From assembly GCF_027853245.1 (NCBI RefSeq), contig NZ_JAPTZM010000006.1: a stretch of DNA of 64,000 nt; one strand, 5' to 3'. This stretch comes from Atlantibacter subterraneus (lineage in GTDB: Bacteria; Pseudomonadota; Gammaproteobacteria; Enterobacterales; Enterobacteriaceae). How positions within the stretch are numbered: the first letter of the stretch is position 1; every line of letters starts with the position of its first letter. Shown one piece after another: positions 31,720 to 41,456 of this stretch. Both the position numbers and the translations under genes were made by a program. The notes below the pieces were generated by a model, which searched no databases, was not told the origin of the DNA, and saw nothing but the letters and a program-made list of their open reading frames with translations.

Positions 31720-33867
31720 ATGAAAAAAGTCGTCACGGTTTGCCCATATTGCGCGTCGGGGTGCAAGATCAACCTCGTCGTCGATAATGGCAAAGTCGTT
31801 AAGGCGGAACCGGCGCAGGGTAAGACCAATCAGGGGGATTTATGCCTGAAGGGGTATTACGGGTGGGATTTTATCAATGACACCCAGATCCTGACGCCAC
31901 GCCTTAAATCGCCTATGATCCGTCGCCAACGCGGCGGGAAGCTGGAAGCCGTTTCCTGGGATGAGGCGCTGAATTATGTCGCCGATAAGCTCAGCACTAT
32001 CAAAGCCAAATATGGTCCGGACGCCATTATGACCACCGGTTCGTCCCGGGGTACCGGCAACGAAACCAACTACATCATGCAAAAATTCGCGCGCGCCGTT
32101 ATTGGAACCAATAACGTTGATTGCTGCGCACGTGTCTGACACGGCCCATCGGTTGCAGGTCTGCACCAGTCGGTCGGTAATGGCGCGATGAGTAACTCCA
32201 TCGTCGGTATCGAAGATGCTGATTTAGTGTTTGTGTTTGGCTATAACCCTGCTGATTCTCACCCGATCGTCGCAAACCGCGTGATCAGGGCGAAGCAGAA
32301 AGGGGCGAAAGTGATCGTCTGCGATCCGCGTAAAATCGAAACTGCGCGTATTGCCGATATGCACCTGGCGTTAAAAAACGGCTCCAATATCGCGCTATTG
32401 AACGCCATGGGCCATGTGATCATCGAAGAAGATCTGTATGACCACGCGTTTGTCGCGGCACGTACCGAAGGCTTCGAGGAGTATCGCAAAATCGTTGAAG
32501 GCTATACGCCGGAGTCCGTGGAAGAGATCACCGGCGTGAAGGCCAGTGAGATCCGCCAGGCCGCGCGGATGTATGCCAAATCCGAACGGGCCACCATCCT
32601 GTGGGGCATGGGCGTGACCCAGTTCTATCAGGGCGTAGAAACGGTGCGTTCGTTGACCAGCCTGGCGCTACTGACCGGCAACCTCGGTAAGCCGAGCGTG
32701 GGTGTTAACCCGGTGCGTGGGCAAAACAACGTTCAGGGCGCATGCGATATGGGCGCGCTGCCGGATACCTATCCGGGTTACCAGTACGTCAAGTTCCCGG
32801 AGCACCGCGAGAAATTCGCTAAAGCCTGGGGCGTGGCCGAACTGCCCGCGCATACCGGTTATCGCATCAGCGAGCTGCCGCACCGCGTTGAGCATGGCGA
32901 AGTGCGCGCGGCGTACATCATGGGCGAAGATCCGCTGCAAACCGATGCCGAGCTGTCAGCGGTGCGTAAAGCCTTTGAAGGGCTGGAGCTGGTGATCGTT
33001 CAGGATATCTTCATGACCAAAACCGCCGCGCAAGCGGATGTGATTTTGCCGTCCACCTCGTGGGGGGAACATGAAGGGGTGTATACCGCCGCCGACCGCG
33101 GATTCCAGCGCTTCTTTAAAGCAGTGGAACCGAAGTGGGACCTGAAGACCGACTGGCAGATCATCAGTGAAATCGCCACCCGGATGGGCTATGCGATGCA
33201 CTACAACAACACCAAAGAGATTTGGGATGAGCTGCGCGGATTGTGCCCGGACTTCTACGGTGCAACCTACGAGAAAATGGGCGAGCTGGGTTATATCCAG
33301 TGGCCGTGCCGCGATGTCTCCGAGGCCGATCAGGGAACGGATTATCTGTTCGAGGATAAATTCTCCACGCCGAACGGTCTGGGGCAATTGTTCACCTGCG
33401 ACTGGGCCCCGCCGCTCGATCGCGTGAATGAAGAGTACCCGATGGTGCTGTCGACGGTGCGTGAAGTCGGCCACTACTCGTGCCGTTCCATGACCGGCAA
33501 CTGCGCCGCGCTGGCTGCGCTGGCGGATGAACCGGGCTACGCGCAGATCAACACCGCCGATGCTGCTCGCCTGGGCATCCAGGATGAAGCTCTGGTGTGG
33601 GTGAATTCGCGCAAAGGCAAAGTCATTACCCGCGCTCAGGTGAGCGATCGCCCGAACAAAGGCGCGGTATATATGACTTACCAGTGGTGGATTGGTGCCT
33701 GTAATGAACTGGTGACGGAAAACCTCAGCCCGATTACCAAAACGCCGGAGTACAAGTACTGTGCGGTGCGCGTTGAGCCGATTGCCGATCAGAATGCGGC
33801 AGAGCAGTATGTGATCAATGAGTACAACAAGCTGAAACGCCATTTACGGGAAACCGCAATGGGCTGA
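31720..33867 (+). CDS. fdhF: Formate dehydrogenase H (selenocysteine), FdhF
   Basis: A 715-residue molybdopterin-guanine-dinucleotide and 4Fe-4S enzyme that oxidises formate to CO2 in the formate hydrogenlyase complex. The 4Fe-4S ligands are Cys8, Cys11, Cys15 and Cys42. The in-frame TGA at 32137-32139 is codon 140, exactly the selenocysteine of E. coli FdhF, followed by HGPS; the next bases fit the SECIS hairpin. It must be read through, not split into two genes. MoCo-binding segments continue to MGYAMHY and the C-terminal domain (INTADAARLGI). A strong terminator follows. Confidence 0.97.
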
Positions 33868-33882
33868 TTTCTGGCCGATAGT

Positions 33883-33917
33883 AAAAAGCCGGTCCGCGAT
33901 TGCGGGCCGGCTTTTTT
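33883..33917. terminator. fdhF terminator, bidirectional
   Basis: AAAAAGCCGGTCCGC and GCGGGCCGGCTTTTTT form a long stem with a small loop, with a T-run on the plus strand and an A-run that gives a T-run on the minus strand. It serves fdhF and the convergent DeoR gene. Confidence 0.88.
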
Positions 33918-33943
33918 ATTTATCGCGCAATACTGCCAACACG

Positions 33944-34741
33944 TTAAACAATAATTACGTCGATATTTCTGTTTTCCAGCAGCGTGACCATCTCACGGCT
34001 GATACCGTCATCGGTAATCAGCACGTCAATATCGCTAATCGGTAATACCGGATTAAAACCAATCCGGCCAAACTTGGTTGAGTCGAGTACCGCCACCACT
34101 TTTTTTGCTGCCCGCGCCATGACCTTACTGATGGCATAACCTTCGTTAAAGGTGGTAATGCCTTTATCAATATCAATACCGTCAGCACCAATAAACAGAT
34201 AATCCGCCACGATGCCTTTTAATACCGATTCGGCATGCATACCGTGAAAAGAACGGGTTTTATGACGGAAGGTCCCCCCACATAACACCAGGGTGATGTG
34301 CTGATTAATCGACAGCACTTCGGCGGCGGGTAAATTATTGGTGACAACGATTAAATCTGCGGCGTCTGCTAATTGCTGGGCGATTTTTAACGTGGTGCTG
34401 CCGCTGTCGATGATTACGCTATTGCCGGTTGAAACCAGGCGCGCTGCGGCATTGGCGATGCGGGTTTTGGCATCGGCAGAGAGCAGCGCACGATCTTCCA
34501 GTTTTACTTCGTTATGACTATCGCTATTACCGTTGGGCTTTCCGGTCAGCGCCCAGTTATTGATTTGATTAGTCGCCCCGCCGTGGAAGCGAATAAGCAG
34601 CCCCTGGGTTTCCAGCTCCCGCAAATCGTTGCGGATAGTAACCTCGGAAATACCAAACTTATTTGCCAGATGCGCCACCTGCACACTGCCCTTTTCCGTC
34701 AGCGCAGCCAGAATTTGATTCCTTCGTTCCATCAGATGCAT
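33944..34741 (-). CDS. DeoR-family repressor of the sugar/polyol operon
   Basis: A 265-residue DeoR/GatR/AgaR-like protein. The HTH is at about 5-55 (AHLANKFGISEVTIRNDLRELE), and the DeoRC sensor has IIDSGSTTLKIAQ near 113 and LDSTKFGRIGF near 217. It is the last gene of the ten-gene operon and probably represses it, sensing a phosphorylated ketose. The ATG at 34741 is used (ATG at 34732 is also possible). Palindromic and direct-repeat sites upstream of the operon are candidate targets. Confidence 0.85.
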   Translation of the reverse strand: MHLMERRNQILAALTEKGSVQVAHLANKFGISEVTIRNDLRELETQGLLIRFHGGATNQINNWALTGKPNGNSDSHNEVKLEDRALLSADAKTRIANAAARLVSTGNSVIIDSGSTTLKIAQQLADAADLIVVTNNLPAAEVLSINQHITLVLCGGTFRHKTRSFHGMHAESVLKGIVADYLFIGADGIDIDKGITTFNEGYAISKVMARAAKKVVAVLDSTKFGRIGFNPVLPISDIDVLITDDGISREMVTLLENRNIDVIIV

Positions 34742-34764
34742 CGTTTCGCGTCCCCGCAGTTTTT

Positions 34765-36252
34765 TTATGTGGGCATATTTTGATGATAGCGATCATAAAT
34801 GGGTTGATAGATCGCCCGCTGCTGCGGGCAAGGCAGTATAGCGTCACGCCCAATATCATGCAGTGATGCGGGTAATATCTCGTGCAGCGCAATCATTTCG
34901 CCCGGCTGCTGGAGATTCTCATTGCACCACCGCGCCTGTAACGCCGCGCCTAGCGCGCCAGCGTCGCTTACCGTCGGGCGTATGACTTCAATACCGCTGA
35001 TATCGGCAATTAACTGGCACCAGGCCCGGCTATTGGCCCCGCCGCCAATCACCCGCAGCTGATCGAAATGCAATCCGCACTGCTGGAATATTTCGATGCC
35101 TTTGCACAGCTTAAAGGTCACGCCTTCCACCACGCTGCGCAATAAATTGGCTTTATTAAAATTGCGGCTGGTGATGCCCATTACGCTGGCGGTGGCGTCC
35201 GGGCGGTTCGGCAGGCGTGCGCCGTTCAGCCACGGGTAACACCACAGCCCCCCGGCTCCCGGCTCGCTGTTGTTGAGATAGTTTTCAAATTCCGCCAGCG
35301 GAATATCCATCACCTCGCGAAAGGCATTGATGGCGTTGGTCACGTTCATGGTGCTGACCAACGGCAGCCAGCCGCCGGAGGAGGAACAGAAGGCGTTAAT
35401 ATCCGGATGATGCTGGGTTTCGATTTGCTGCGCGGCGTGGGTAAATAACGTGCCCGAGGTGCCGAGGCTCATGGTCAGGATGCCGGGGGCGATATTGCCG
35501 GTGCCGATGGCGGACATCATATTGTCGCCGCCGCCGCTGGAAACCAGGATGCCTTCCGGCAGCCCCAATAGCGCGGCGCTGGCAGCGCTTAGATACCCGG
35601 CGGGCTGATGAGCCTCAATCAGCGGCGGCAGCTTCGCCATCAACTGCGGCTCGATGGCGTCCACCACTTCTTTGCACCAGCGACGGTTATAGGTATCGAA
35701 CCAGCCGGTGCCCGATGCGTCGCCGTATTCGGCACAGTAATGGCCGGTCAGCCAGTAGTTAACGTATTCATGAGGCAGAAAGAGTTTAGCGATGCGCTGA
35801 TACGCCTCGGGTTCATGCTCTTTCACCCACAGTAATTTAGCGAGGGTAAACGCCACGGGAATATGGATGCCGGTGAAATGCGCCACCGGCGCGCCCATCG
35901 CGGCGTTAAACCGCGTCAAAAATGCGTTCAGTTCCGGCACCGTTTCGGTATCGCACCATAACTTTGCCGGGCGGATGAGCGCGTCCTGTTCATCCAGCAG
36001 CACCAAACCGTGCTGCTGGCCGGATACGCCCATTGCCGCAATCTGCTCAGGCGCAATCCCCGCCCTGGCAATGACGGCCTGAACGCCTTTTTTTATTGCA
36101 TCCAGCCAGGCGGCAGGATGCTGTTCTTTTTGCCCTGGGCGATCGCTGATGAGCTCACAGGTATGATAGCTGGATGCCACAACCCGTTCTGTTTCAGCAT
36201 CCCACAGTAAAACCTTGGTGCCCTGCGTGCCACAATCGATGCCCAGATACAT
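34765..36252 (-). CDS. FGGY-family carbohydrate kinase (xylulokinase-like)
   Basis: A 495-residue FGGY kinase. The N-terminal phosphate loop is GIDCGTQGTKVLLWD, SGQQHGLVLLD is near 78, GDASGTGWFDT is near 173 and the ADP-binding GGGANSRAWCQLIAD is near 400. FGGY kinases phosphorylate ketoses or polyols. In this operon the ketose made by the zinc dehydrogenase is the likely substrate. It follows the AKR gene after 36 bases. D-xylulose is the nearest family substrate, but a six-carbon ketose fits a GatYZ-type aldolase better. Confidence 0.85.
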   Translation of the reverse strand: MYLGIDCGTQGTKVLLWDAETERVVASSYHTCELISDRPGQKEQHPAAWLDAIKKGVQAVIARAGIAPEQIAAMGVSGQQHGLVLLDEQDALIRPAKLWCDTETVPELNAFLTRFNAAMGAPVAHFTGIHIPVAFTLAKLLWVKEHEPEAYQRIAKLFLPHEYVNYWLTGHYCAEYGDASGTGWFDTYNRRWCKEVVDAIEPQLMAKLPPLIEAHQPAGYLSAASAALLGLPEGILVSSGGGDNMMSAIGTGNIAPGILTMSLGTSGTLFTHAAQQIETQHHPDINAFCSSSGGWLPLVSTMNVTNAINAFREVMDIPLAEFENYLNNSEPGAGGLWCYPWLNGARLPNRPDATASVMGITSRNFNKANLLRSVVEGVTFKLCKGIEIFQQCGLHFDQLRVIGGGANSRAWCQLIADISGIEVIRPTVSDAGALGAALQARWCNENLQQPGEMIALHEILPASLHDIGRDAILPCPQQRAIYQPIYDRYHQNMPT

Positions 36253-36288
36253 AGTTAATTCCCCGGTGAAGAGTCAGTTTCGCGCTGA

Positions 36289-37308
36289 TTATTTGACGAT
36301 AACGCCGTCAAGATCCCACAGGTCTTCCCAACCTTTGGCGTGTTCCCATAAGAACACCTGACCTTTAATCAGACGGTTATTGCGATCGATACCGGCAATC
36401 GCCGCCATCTCTTCATCGGTTAGCGGATCTTCGGTAATACAGGTGATATTGCCGTAGATTTGCTCCTTAAATACCGAGAATGGGATCGGAATATGGCCGC
36501 GCTGTACCGCCCATTTGATGCAGACAATGGCCGGATGTACGCCGAGACGCTGGGCAATCCCAACAATTACCGGATCTTCAATGTCGCAGGTATCGTCTTC
36601 AGTTCTGTCACGTTCCGGGCGCGTCGGAGAGCCAATCGGGCAGAAGCCAACGGGCTGGATCTCATTGGCAATCAGGTAGTCGTACAATTCCTGCTGTTGG
36701 AAATGCGGGTGGCATTCCATCTCATTGACTACAGGACGGATTTTGCAGTCGCGCAGCAGCAGTTCCATTTTGGGAATGGTCATATTGGAAGTGCCGATAC
36801 TTCTGACCAGGCCCATTTCCACCAGTTGCTCCATCTGCGCCCAGGTCTTCATAAAGCGCTCATGGGAATACGGAGTGGCGTCCGGGCTACGGGAATCCAC
36901 GGTGCAGCCTGGCGCGTGATAGTTAGAGAACGGCCAGTGCACTAAATACAGGTCGAGATAGTCGAGCTTGAGATCCGCCAGCGACTTTTTGCACGAGGCG
37001 ATCACGTCGTCATGCTGGTCGTTCCAGACTTTCGAGTCGATAAACAGCTCAGAACGGCTCACGCCGCTTTGCATGATTCTGGCAAATACCTCACCAATCA
37101 TACTTTCATTGCCGTAGACCGATGCACAGTCAAAGAAGCGGAAACCGGCTTCGGCGGCGTGATAGACACCCTCTGCCACCTGTTCTGCGGTAAAGCGGTC
37201 AGAGCCAAAGGTGCCCATGCCAATACCGGGGATCTTATAGCCATTCGCTAAGGTTTTATACGGAATGGCATCCTGCGCGGGTGCGACTAAGTTTGATAAG
37301 TTGCTCAT
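36289..37308 (-). CDS. Aldo/keto reductase
   Basis: A 339-residue TIM-barrel AKR. The catalytic tetrad is Asp60, Tyr65, Lys93 and His124 (FFDCASVYGNE, IDSKVW, LVHWPF). GTSNM near 173 and the NADPH-binding C-terminal stretch IPFSVFKEQIYGN near 275 are usual. Polyol-forming or sugar dehydrogenase activity with NAD(P)H is likely. It lies after the binding-protein gene, beyond a large stem-loop, and before the kinase gene. With the zinc dehydrogenase it suggests aldose to polyol to ketose interconversion. Confidence 0.85.
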   Translation of the reverse strand: MSNLSNLVAPAQDAIPYKTLANGYKIPGIGMGTFGSDRFTAEQVAEGVYHAAEAGFRFFDCASVYGNESMIGEVFARIMQSGVSRSELFIDSKVWNDQHDDVIASCKKSLADLKLDYLDLYLVHWPFSNYHAPGCTVDSRSPDATPYSHERFMKTWAQMEQLVEMGLVRSIGTSNMTIPKMELLLRDCKIRPVVNEMECHPHFQQQELYDYLIANEIQPVGFCPIGSPTRPERDRTEDDTCDIEDPVIVGIAQRLGVHPAIVCIKWAVQRGHIPIPFSVFKEQIYGNITCITEDPLTDEEMAAIAGIDRNNRLIKGQVFLWEHAKGWEDLWDLDGVIVK

Positions 37309-37342
37309 TTCTCACGGCTCTATGAAGAAGTTATCGTTATTC

Positions 37343-37378
37343 CCTCTCATCGGGCTGCCGAAGCAACCCGATGAGAGG
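37343..37378 (-). repeat. 12-bp stem-loop after the sugar-binding-protein gene
   Basis: CCTCTCATCGGG (37343-37354) and CCCGATGAGAGG (37367-37378) pair perfectly around 12 bases. It lies 6 bases beyond the binding-protein stop, without a T-run. Such hairpins stabilise upstream mRNA and thin out expression of downstream genes. Confidence 0.75.
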
Positions 37379-37384
37379 CATGTA

Positions 37385-38341
37385 TTAATACAGAACAGCC
37401 TGGGCTTCCGGGGAGTCGATATTGTTTTTATCGATGTACACCACACCGGTATCGATGACTTTGTCGACTTTCTTCTGGTTCAGAATCTGGTCGATGGTCT
37501 CAACGCCTTTTTTACCCATCTGATAAGAGGACTGAACGATAATGCCGTTCAGGGTTCCGTCACGGACGAAATGCTGCAGCGCGGCGTTACCGTCAAAACC
37601 TACGGCCACGACTTTGCCGCTATAACCCAGTTGCTTAATGGCGCGCGCCATACCGACTGCGGTCGGCTCGTTCGCACCAAACAGCGCGGTAATGTCTTTA
37701 TTGGAGGAGAGCGCGTCGATGGTCTGGTTCAGCGCCGTCGCCATATCCGCCTGGGAATAGAATGGGCCAATCATGTTTAATTTTGAGTCGGCTTTAATCA
37801 CGTCGGTAAAACCGCCGACGCGCTCAATGGCGCTGCCTGCGCCCGGCGTAAAGGACATCACGCTGACTTTGCCTTCCTGGCCGTTGGCTTCAATCAATTT
37901 CTGTGCGGCCAGCGCGCCGGCTTTACGGTTATCGGTAGAGAGGAAGGACTGATAATATTTCGCGCCTTTCTCGCCTAATGAGGAGTCAATCAGTACCACC
38001 GGAATACCGTTCTCCCAGGCTTTTTTCACCGCCGGGATTAACGCATCCGGATCGGACGGCGCAAGGACAATACCGGATACGCCGCGGTTGATGGCGTTAT
38101 CCACCATATTCACCTGCTCGGCGACCTGGGTTTCGGCTTCCGGCCCCTGGAAGGTCACTTTATATTTATCTTTAAATTCGCTTCCCGCGTCCGTGGCACC
38201 TTTATTCACGTTTTGCCAAAAGTTAGAGTTAGCCGTTTTAACGATAACCGCAATTTCATTTGATTTAGCGAACGCAGCCGATGTGCTCATCGAAATTGCC
38301 GCTGCCAAACCCAGCATTGCAAATGTTGCTAATTTCTTCAT
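37385..38341 (-). CDS. Sugar ABC transporter periplasmic binding protein
   Basis: A 318-residue RbsB/XylF-type protein. The signal peptide is residues 1-25 (ending SAAFA), then KSNEIAVIVKTANSNFWQNV. VLAPSDPDALIPAV and AVGFDGN are family motifs. It delivers the sugar to the permease at 38388. It is followed by a stem-loop that probably boosts its relative abundance. Ligand unknown; RbsB-like relatives bind pentoses, hexoses and polyols. Confidence 0.9.
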   Translation of the reverse strand: MKKLATFAMLGLAAAISMSTSAAFAKSNEIAVIVKTANSNFWQNVNKGATDAGSEFKDKYKVTFQGPEAETQVAEQVNMVDNAINRGVSGIVLAPSDPDALIPAVKKAWENGIPVVLIDSSLGEKGAKYYQSFLSTDNRKAGALAAQKLIEANGQEGKVSVMSFTPGAGSAIERVGGFTDVIKADSKLNMIGPFYSQADMATALNQTIDALSSNKDITALFGANEPTAVGMARAIKQLGYSGKVVAVGFDGNAALQHFVRDGTLNGIIVQSSYQMGKKGVETIDQILNQKKVDKVIDTGVVYIDKNNIDSPEAQAVLY

Positions 38342-38387
38342 GAACGTGTTCCTTATTATCTTATGTGTAGGGGTAAGACGGTTAATG

Positions 38388-39437
38388 TCATTTCACCGAA
38401 GGATTAACCTGTGGCTTTTTATTACTGACTTTTTGCTTTACGGATTTTTTGGTAGCCGGACGCTGACGGATTTGGTCATAGGCCACCGCCAACAGAATGA
38501 CGCTGCCGATAATGATTTGCTGAACGAAGAACGACACGCCGTTCATATTCAGGCCGTTACGCAGCACGCCGATGATAAACGAGCCGATTAAGGTGCCCGG
38601 AATGGTGCCGACGCCGCCCATTAACGAGGTGCCGCCCACTACCGCACTGGCAATCGCATCCAGTTCATACATCATCCCGCCGTTCGGCTGGGCAGTGACC
38701 AGGCGAGAGGCGATAACCACGCCGCACAGTCCGGCAAAGGTGCCGCTGATGACGTAGGCCACAAGTTTGACCTGATTGGTTTTAATCCCCGACAAACGCG
38801 CCGCTTCTTCGTTAGAGCCGATAGCGTATAAATAACGGCCCATGCGCATTTTGGTTAAGGCGAAGGTAAACAGTACCGCGGCGATAATCATCAAAATGAC
38901 CGGGTAAGGAATACCAGGGAAAATGACCTGCGGTAAGCCGTTATCGCCTTCCTGAACGATGCGGAACAGCGAGCCGTTACCCAAATCGCCAAAGGATTCC
39001 GGCATACCGGACACCGGCGCAGCATTGGTGACGTACAGCGCCAGGCCGCGCAGGATCATCATGGTGCCGAGGGTGGCGATAAACGGCGGCAGACGGAACG
39101 TTGTCACCAGAATGCCGTTCGCCAGGCCACAGGCGCTGCCGGTTACGACGCCAAGCAATAACCCGATACTGACCGGCATACCGGCGTTGACCGCCAGGCC
39201 TGCCGCCACGCCGGAGAGCGCGACCACGGAGCCGATACTCAGATCGATGCCGCCGGTCAAAATGACGCAGGTCACGCCAATGCCGATAAAGGCGATCGTC
39301 GAGGTTTGCAGGCCCACCGTCATAATATTATTGACGGAGAAGAAGCTGTCGCTGGTAAAGGAAAAGATAATAATCAGTAGCAGTAAACCGCCCAACGCAG
39401 TCAACTTCTGCAATAAAAGTTTTCTTTTATCGTTCAT
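38388..39437 (-). CDS. Sugar ABC transporter permease (RbsC/XylH-like)
   Basis: A 349-residue hydrophobic protein of the BPD_transp_2 family with about eight to ten spans. GGIDLSIGSVVALSGV near 61 and the EAA-like RMGRYLYAIGSNEEAARLSGIKTNQVK segment near 215-241 are typical. The C-terminus is Lys-rich (PATKKSVKQKVSNKK). It overlaps the ATPase stop region by adjacency (39437/39438), so the two are coupled. Confidence 0.9.
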   Translation of the reverse strand: MNDKRKLLLQKLTALGGLLLLIIIFSFTSDSFFSVNNIMTVGLQTSTIAFIGIGVTCVILTGGIDLSIGSVVALSGVAAGLAVNAGMPVSIGLLLGVVTGSACGLANGILVTTFRLPPFIATLGTMMILRGLALYVTNAAPVSGMPESFGDLGNGSLFRIVQEGDNGLPQVIFPGIPYPVILMIIAAVLFTFALTKMRMGRYLYAIGSNEEAARLSGIKTNQVKLVAYVISGTFAGLCGVVIASRLVTAQPNGGMMYELDAIASAVVGGTSLMGGVGTIPGTLIGSFIIGVLRNGLNMNGVSFFVQQIIIGSVILLAVAYDQIRQRPATKKSVKQKVSNKKPQVNPSVK

Positions 39438-40961
39438 TTAAGCTAACTCCTGTTCGGTGACGTACATATTTTTCACTCCTGTCGCGTACTGCATGATCTC
39501 TTCCTGGCTGGTGTCGGTGGTTTTTAATACCGCCGTCATCTGCCCTTCTTTCATGATCACTACGCGATCGGTCATTCCCAATATTTCCGGCAGTTCTGAT
39601 GAGATCATGATGACGCCGATCCCCTGATCCGCCAGTTCATCCAGTAATTCATAAATGGCATATTTCGCGCCGACATCGATCCCCCGGGTTGGCTCATCAA
39701 AAATCATGATCCTGGCGTCCCGAAATAACCATTTAGCAATAACCACTTTTTGCTGGTTGCCGCCGCTGAGGTTTTTAACTATCTGCTCAATGTGCGGTGT
39801 TTTGATGCTTAATTTTTTTATGTATAAATCGCATGCCACTTTTTCTTTGATGCCGGAAATAACGCCCCACTTACTACAGACTTTATCCAGCGCCGCCATC
39901 ATCACATTGCTTTTTACCGACATATCCACCGCCAGACCATTTAACTTACGGTCTTCCGATAAATAAGCGATGCCCGCTTTAATGGCGTCGTTCGGGCTGG
40001 TAATGGTAATTTCTTTATCGAAAGAAACTATTTGCCCGTCATCCAGGGTTTCTGCACCGAAAATAGCGCGCGCCAGTTCGGTTCTTTTTGCGCCGACCAG
40101 GCCGGTGATGCCAAGAATTTCCCCCTTCATTAAGTCAAAGTCGATGCCTTCAAACACGCCGAAACGGCTGGCGTTCTGAATCGACAAAATAACCTTATCT
40201 TCCGCCTGCGATTTGCGGGTTGGGAAATGATTATCCAGCGAGCGCCCGACCATTTTGGTGATAATTTCATCCATGGTGATGTCGGCAAACACATGATCGG
40301 AAATATAGGTTCCGTCGCGGAAAATCGTAATATGATCGCAAATACGCTTTAATTCTTCCATGCGGTGAGAAATATAAACAATGCAGACATCGCGGCTTTT
40401 TAATTTCTCAATCAGCTGGAAAAGTTTATCAATTTCTTTTTTGGTCAGTGCCGATGTGGGTTCATCCATAATCAGAACTTCGACATCAAAAGAAAGTGCT
40501 TTGGCGATCTCTACCATCTGCTGTTTCGCCACCGACAGGGTGTTAACGATATCTTTTGGCGATACATCAATGTCAAACATTTCCAACAGCTTAGCGGATT
40601 TCTCTTCCATCAAGGCAAAATCAACCAGCCCGTTTTTTAACGGCTCGCGCGCCAGGAAAATATTCTCCGCCACGCTAAGATGCGGAACTAAGTTAAGTTC
40701 CTGGAAGATCATACTGATCCCGCTTTTCTGCGCTTCCAGCACGGAATCAAACGAGATTTCTTGATCTTTATAATAAATGGTTCCTTCATCTGCGGCATGT
40801 ACGCCAATCAACACTTTCATTAATGTCGATTTGCCCGCACCGTTTTCACCCATTAAGGCGTGAACTTCCCCTTTACGCAGCTGGAAATTCACATTTTTAA
40901 GTGCGTGAACACCGGCAAATGATTTGGATATATTTCTCATTTGCAATATGGCTTGCTTCAT
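39438..40961 (-). CDS. Sugar ABC transporter ATPase, double domain (RbsA-like)
   Basis: A 507-residue protein with two ABC cassettes. Cassette 1 has Walker A GENGAGKST near 38 and signature LSVAKQQMVEIAKAL, with Walker B LIMDEPTSAL. Cassette 2 has a degenerate Walker A (LVGAKRTEL) and signature LSGGNQQKVVIAKWL with IFDEPTRGIDVG. The unequal pair is normal for sugar importers of this class. It lies in the order FucU, ATPase, permease, binding protein. Confidence 0.93.
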   Translation of the reverse strand: MKQAILQMRNISKSFAGVHALKNVNFQLRKGEVHALMGENGAGKSTLMKVLIGVHAADEGTIYYKDQEISFDSVLEAQKSGISMIFQELNLVPHLSVAENIFLAREPLKNGLVDFALMEEKSAKLLEMFDIDVSPKDIVNTLSVAKQQMVEIAKALSFDVEVLIMDEPTSALTKKEIDKLFQLIEKLKSRDVCIVYISHRMEELKRICDHITIFRDGTYISDHVFADITMDEIITKMVGRSLDNHFPTRKSQAEDKVILSIQNASRFGVFEGIDFDLMKGEILGITGLVGAKRTELARAIFGAETLDDGQIVSFDKEITITSPNDAIKAGIAYLSEDRKLNGLAVDMSVKSNVMMAALDKVCSKWGVISGIKEKVACDLYIKKLSIKTPHIEQIVKNLSGGNQQKVVIAKWLFRDARIMIFDEPTRGIDVGAKYAIYELLDELADQGIGVIMISSELPEILGMTDRVVIMKEGQMTAVLKTTDTSQEEIMQYATGVKNMYVTEQELA

Positions 40962-40992
40962 GAAAAACTCCGGAAAAAAGAGAATAAGAGGA

Positions 40993-41418
40993 TTAACATT
41001 CCACTGGCGTAACGCCTTTCTTCAGAAGAATGTTTCCATATTTCCGCGTTGAGGAAGTAATCACCACGCAACTGGCTTTTTGCGCTCTTTCGTAAAAGGC
41101 AAAACGGTCAATAAAGGTAATTTCCTGATTTTCTGGTAACACCGATTTATAATCATCAATTAACCCTGGCGGTAATTCATCACCCGCGCTCGCGGACATC
41201 ATTACAACAGCATCGGTCACGTAGCTGTCTAACTCAAAAAGCGGCATGATAGCCTTAAGTAATTGTTCCACCTGATTACCATCAGCGCGAATAACATTCT
41301 CATTCACCGAGTGAGCCGGGAAATGCGCATCGCTCAAAACAATTTCGTCGCCGTGACCCATGCAATATAGCGTATATAGCAATTCAGGAGAGAGACGGGG
41401 ATCAATATTTTTAAGCAT
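40993..41418 (-). CDS. fucU: RbsD/FucU family sugar mutarotase (L-fucose mutarotase-like)
   Basis: A 141-residue FucU-type protein. MLKNIDPRLSPELLYTLYCMGHGDEIVLSDAHFP carries the catalytic His-Asp region (His24, Asp32, His34). SSTRKYGNILLKKGV at the C-terminus is family-typical. It accelerates interconversion of sugar anomers. Its presence implies the imported substrate is a reducing sugar handled as one anomer by AKR or another enzyme. The true substrate may differ from fucose. Confidence 0.8.
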   Translation of the reverse strand: MLKNIDPRLSPELLYTLYCMGHGDEIVLSDAHFPAHSVNENVIRADGNQVEQLLKAIMPLFELDSYVTDAVVMMSASAGDELPPGLIDDYKSVLPENQEITFIDRFAFYERAQKASCVVITSSTRKYGNILLKKGVTPVEC

Positions 41419-41456
41419 GATTGCTCCAGTATTAATAAAAATCGCAAATGTGTTTT

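Noticed and set aside
32137..32139. Apparent nonsense codon in fdhF
   Set aside because: The TGA is codon 140, the selenocysteine position of FdhF, followed by HGPS and SECIS-like bases. It is programmed, not a mutation.
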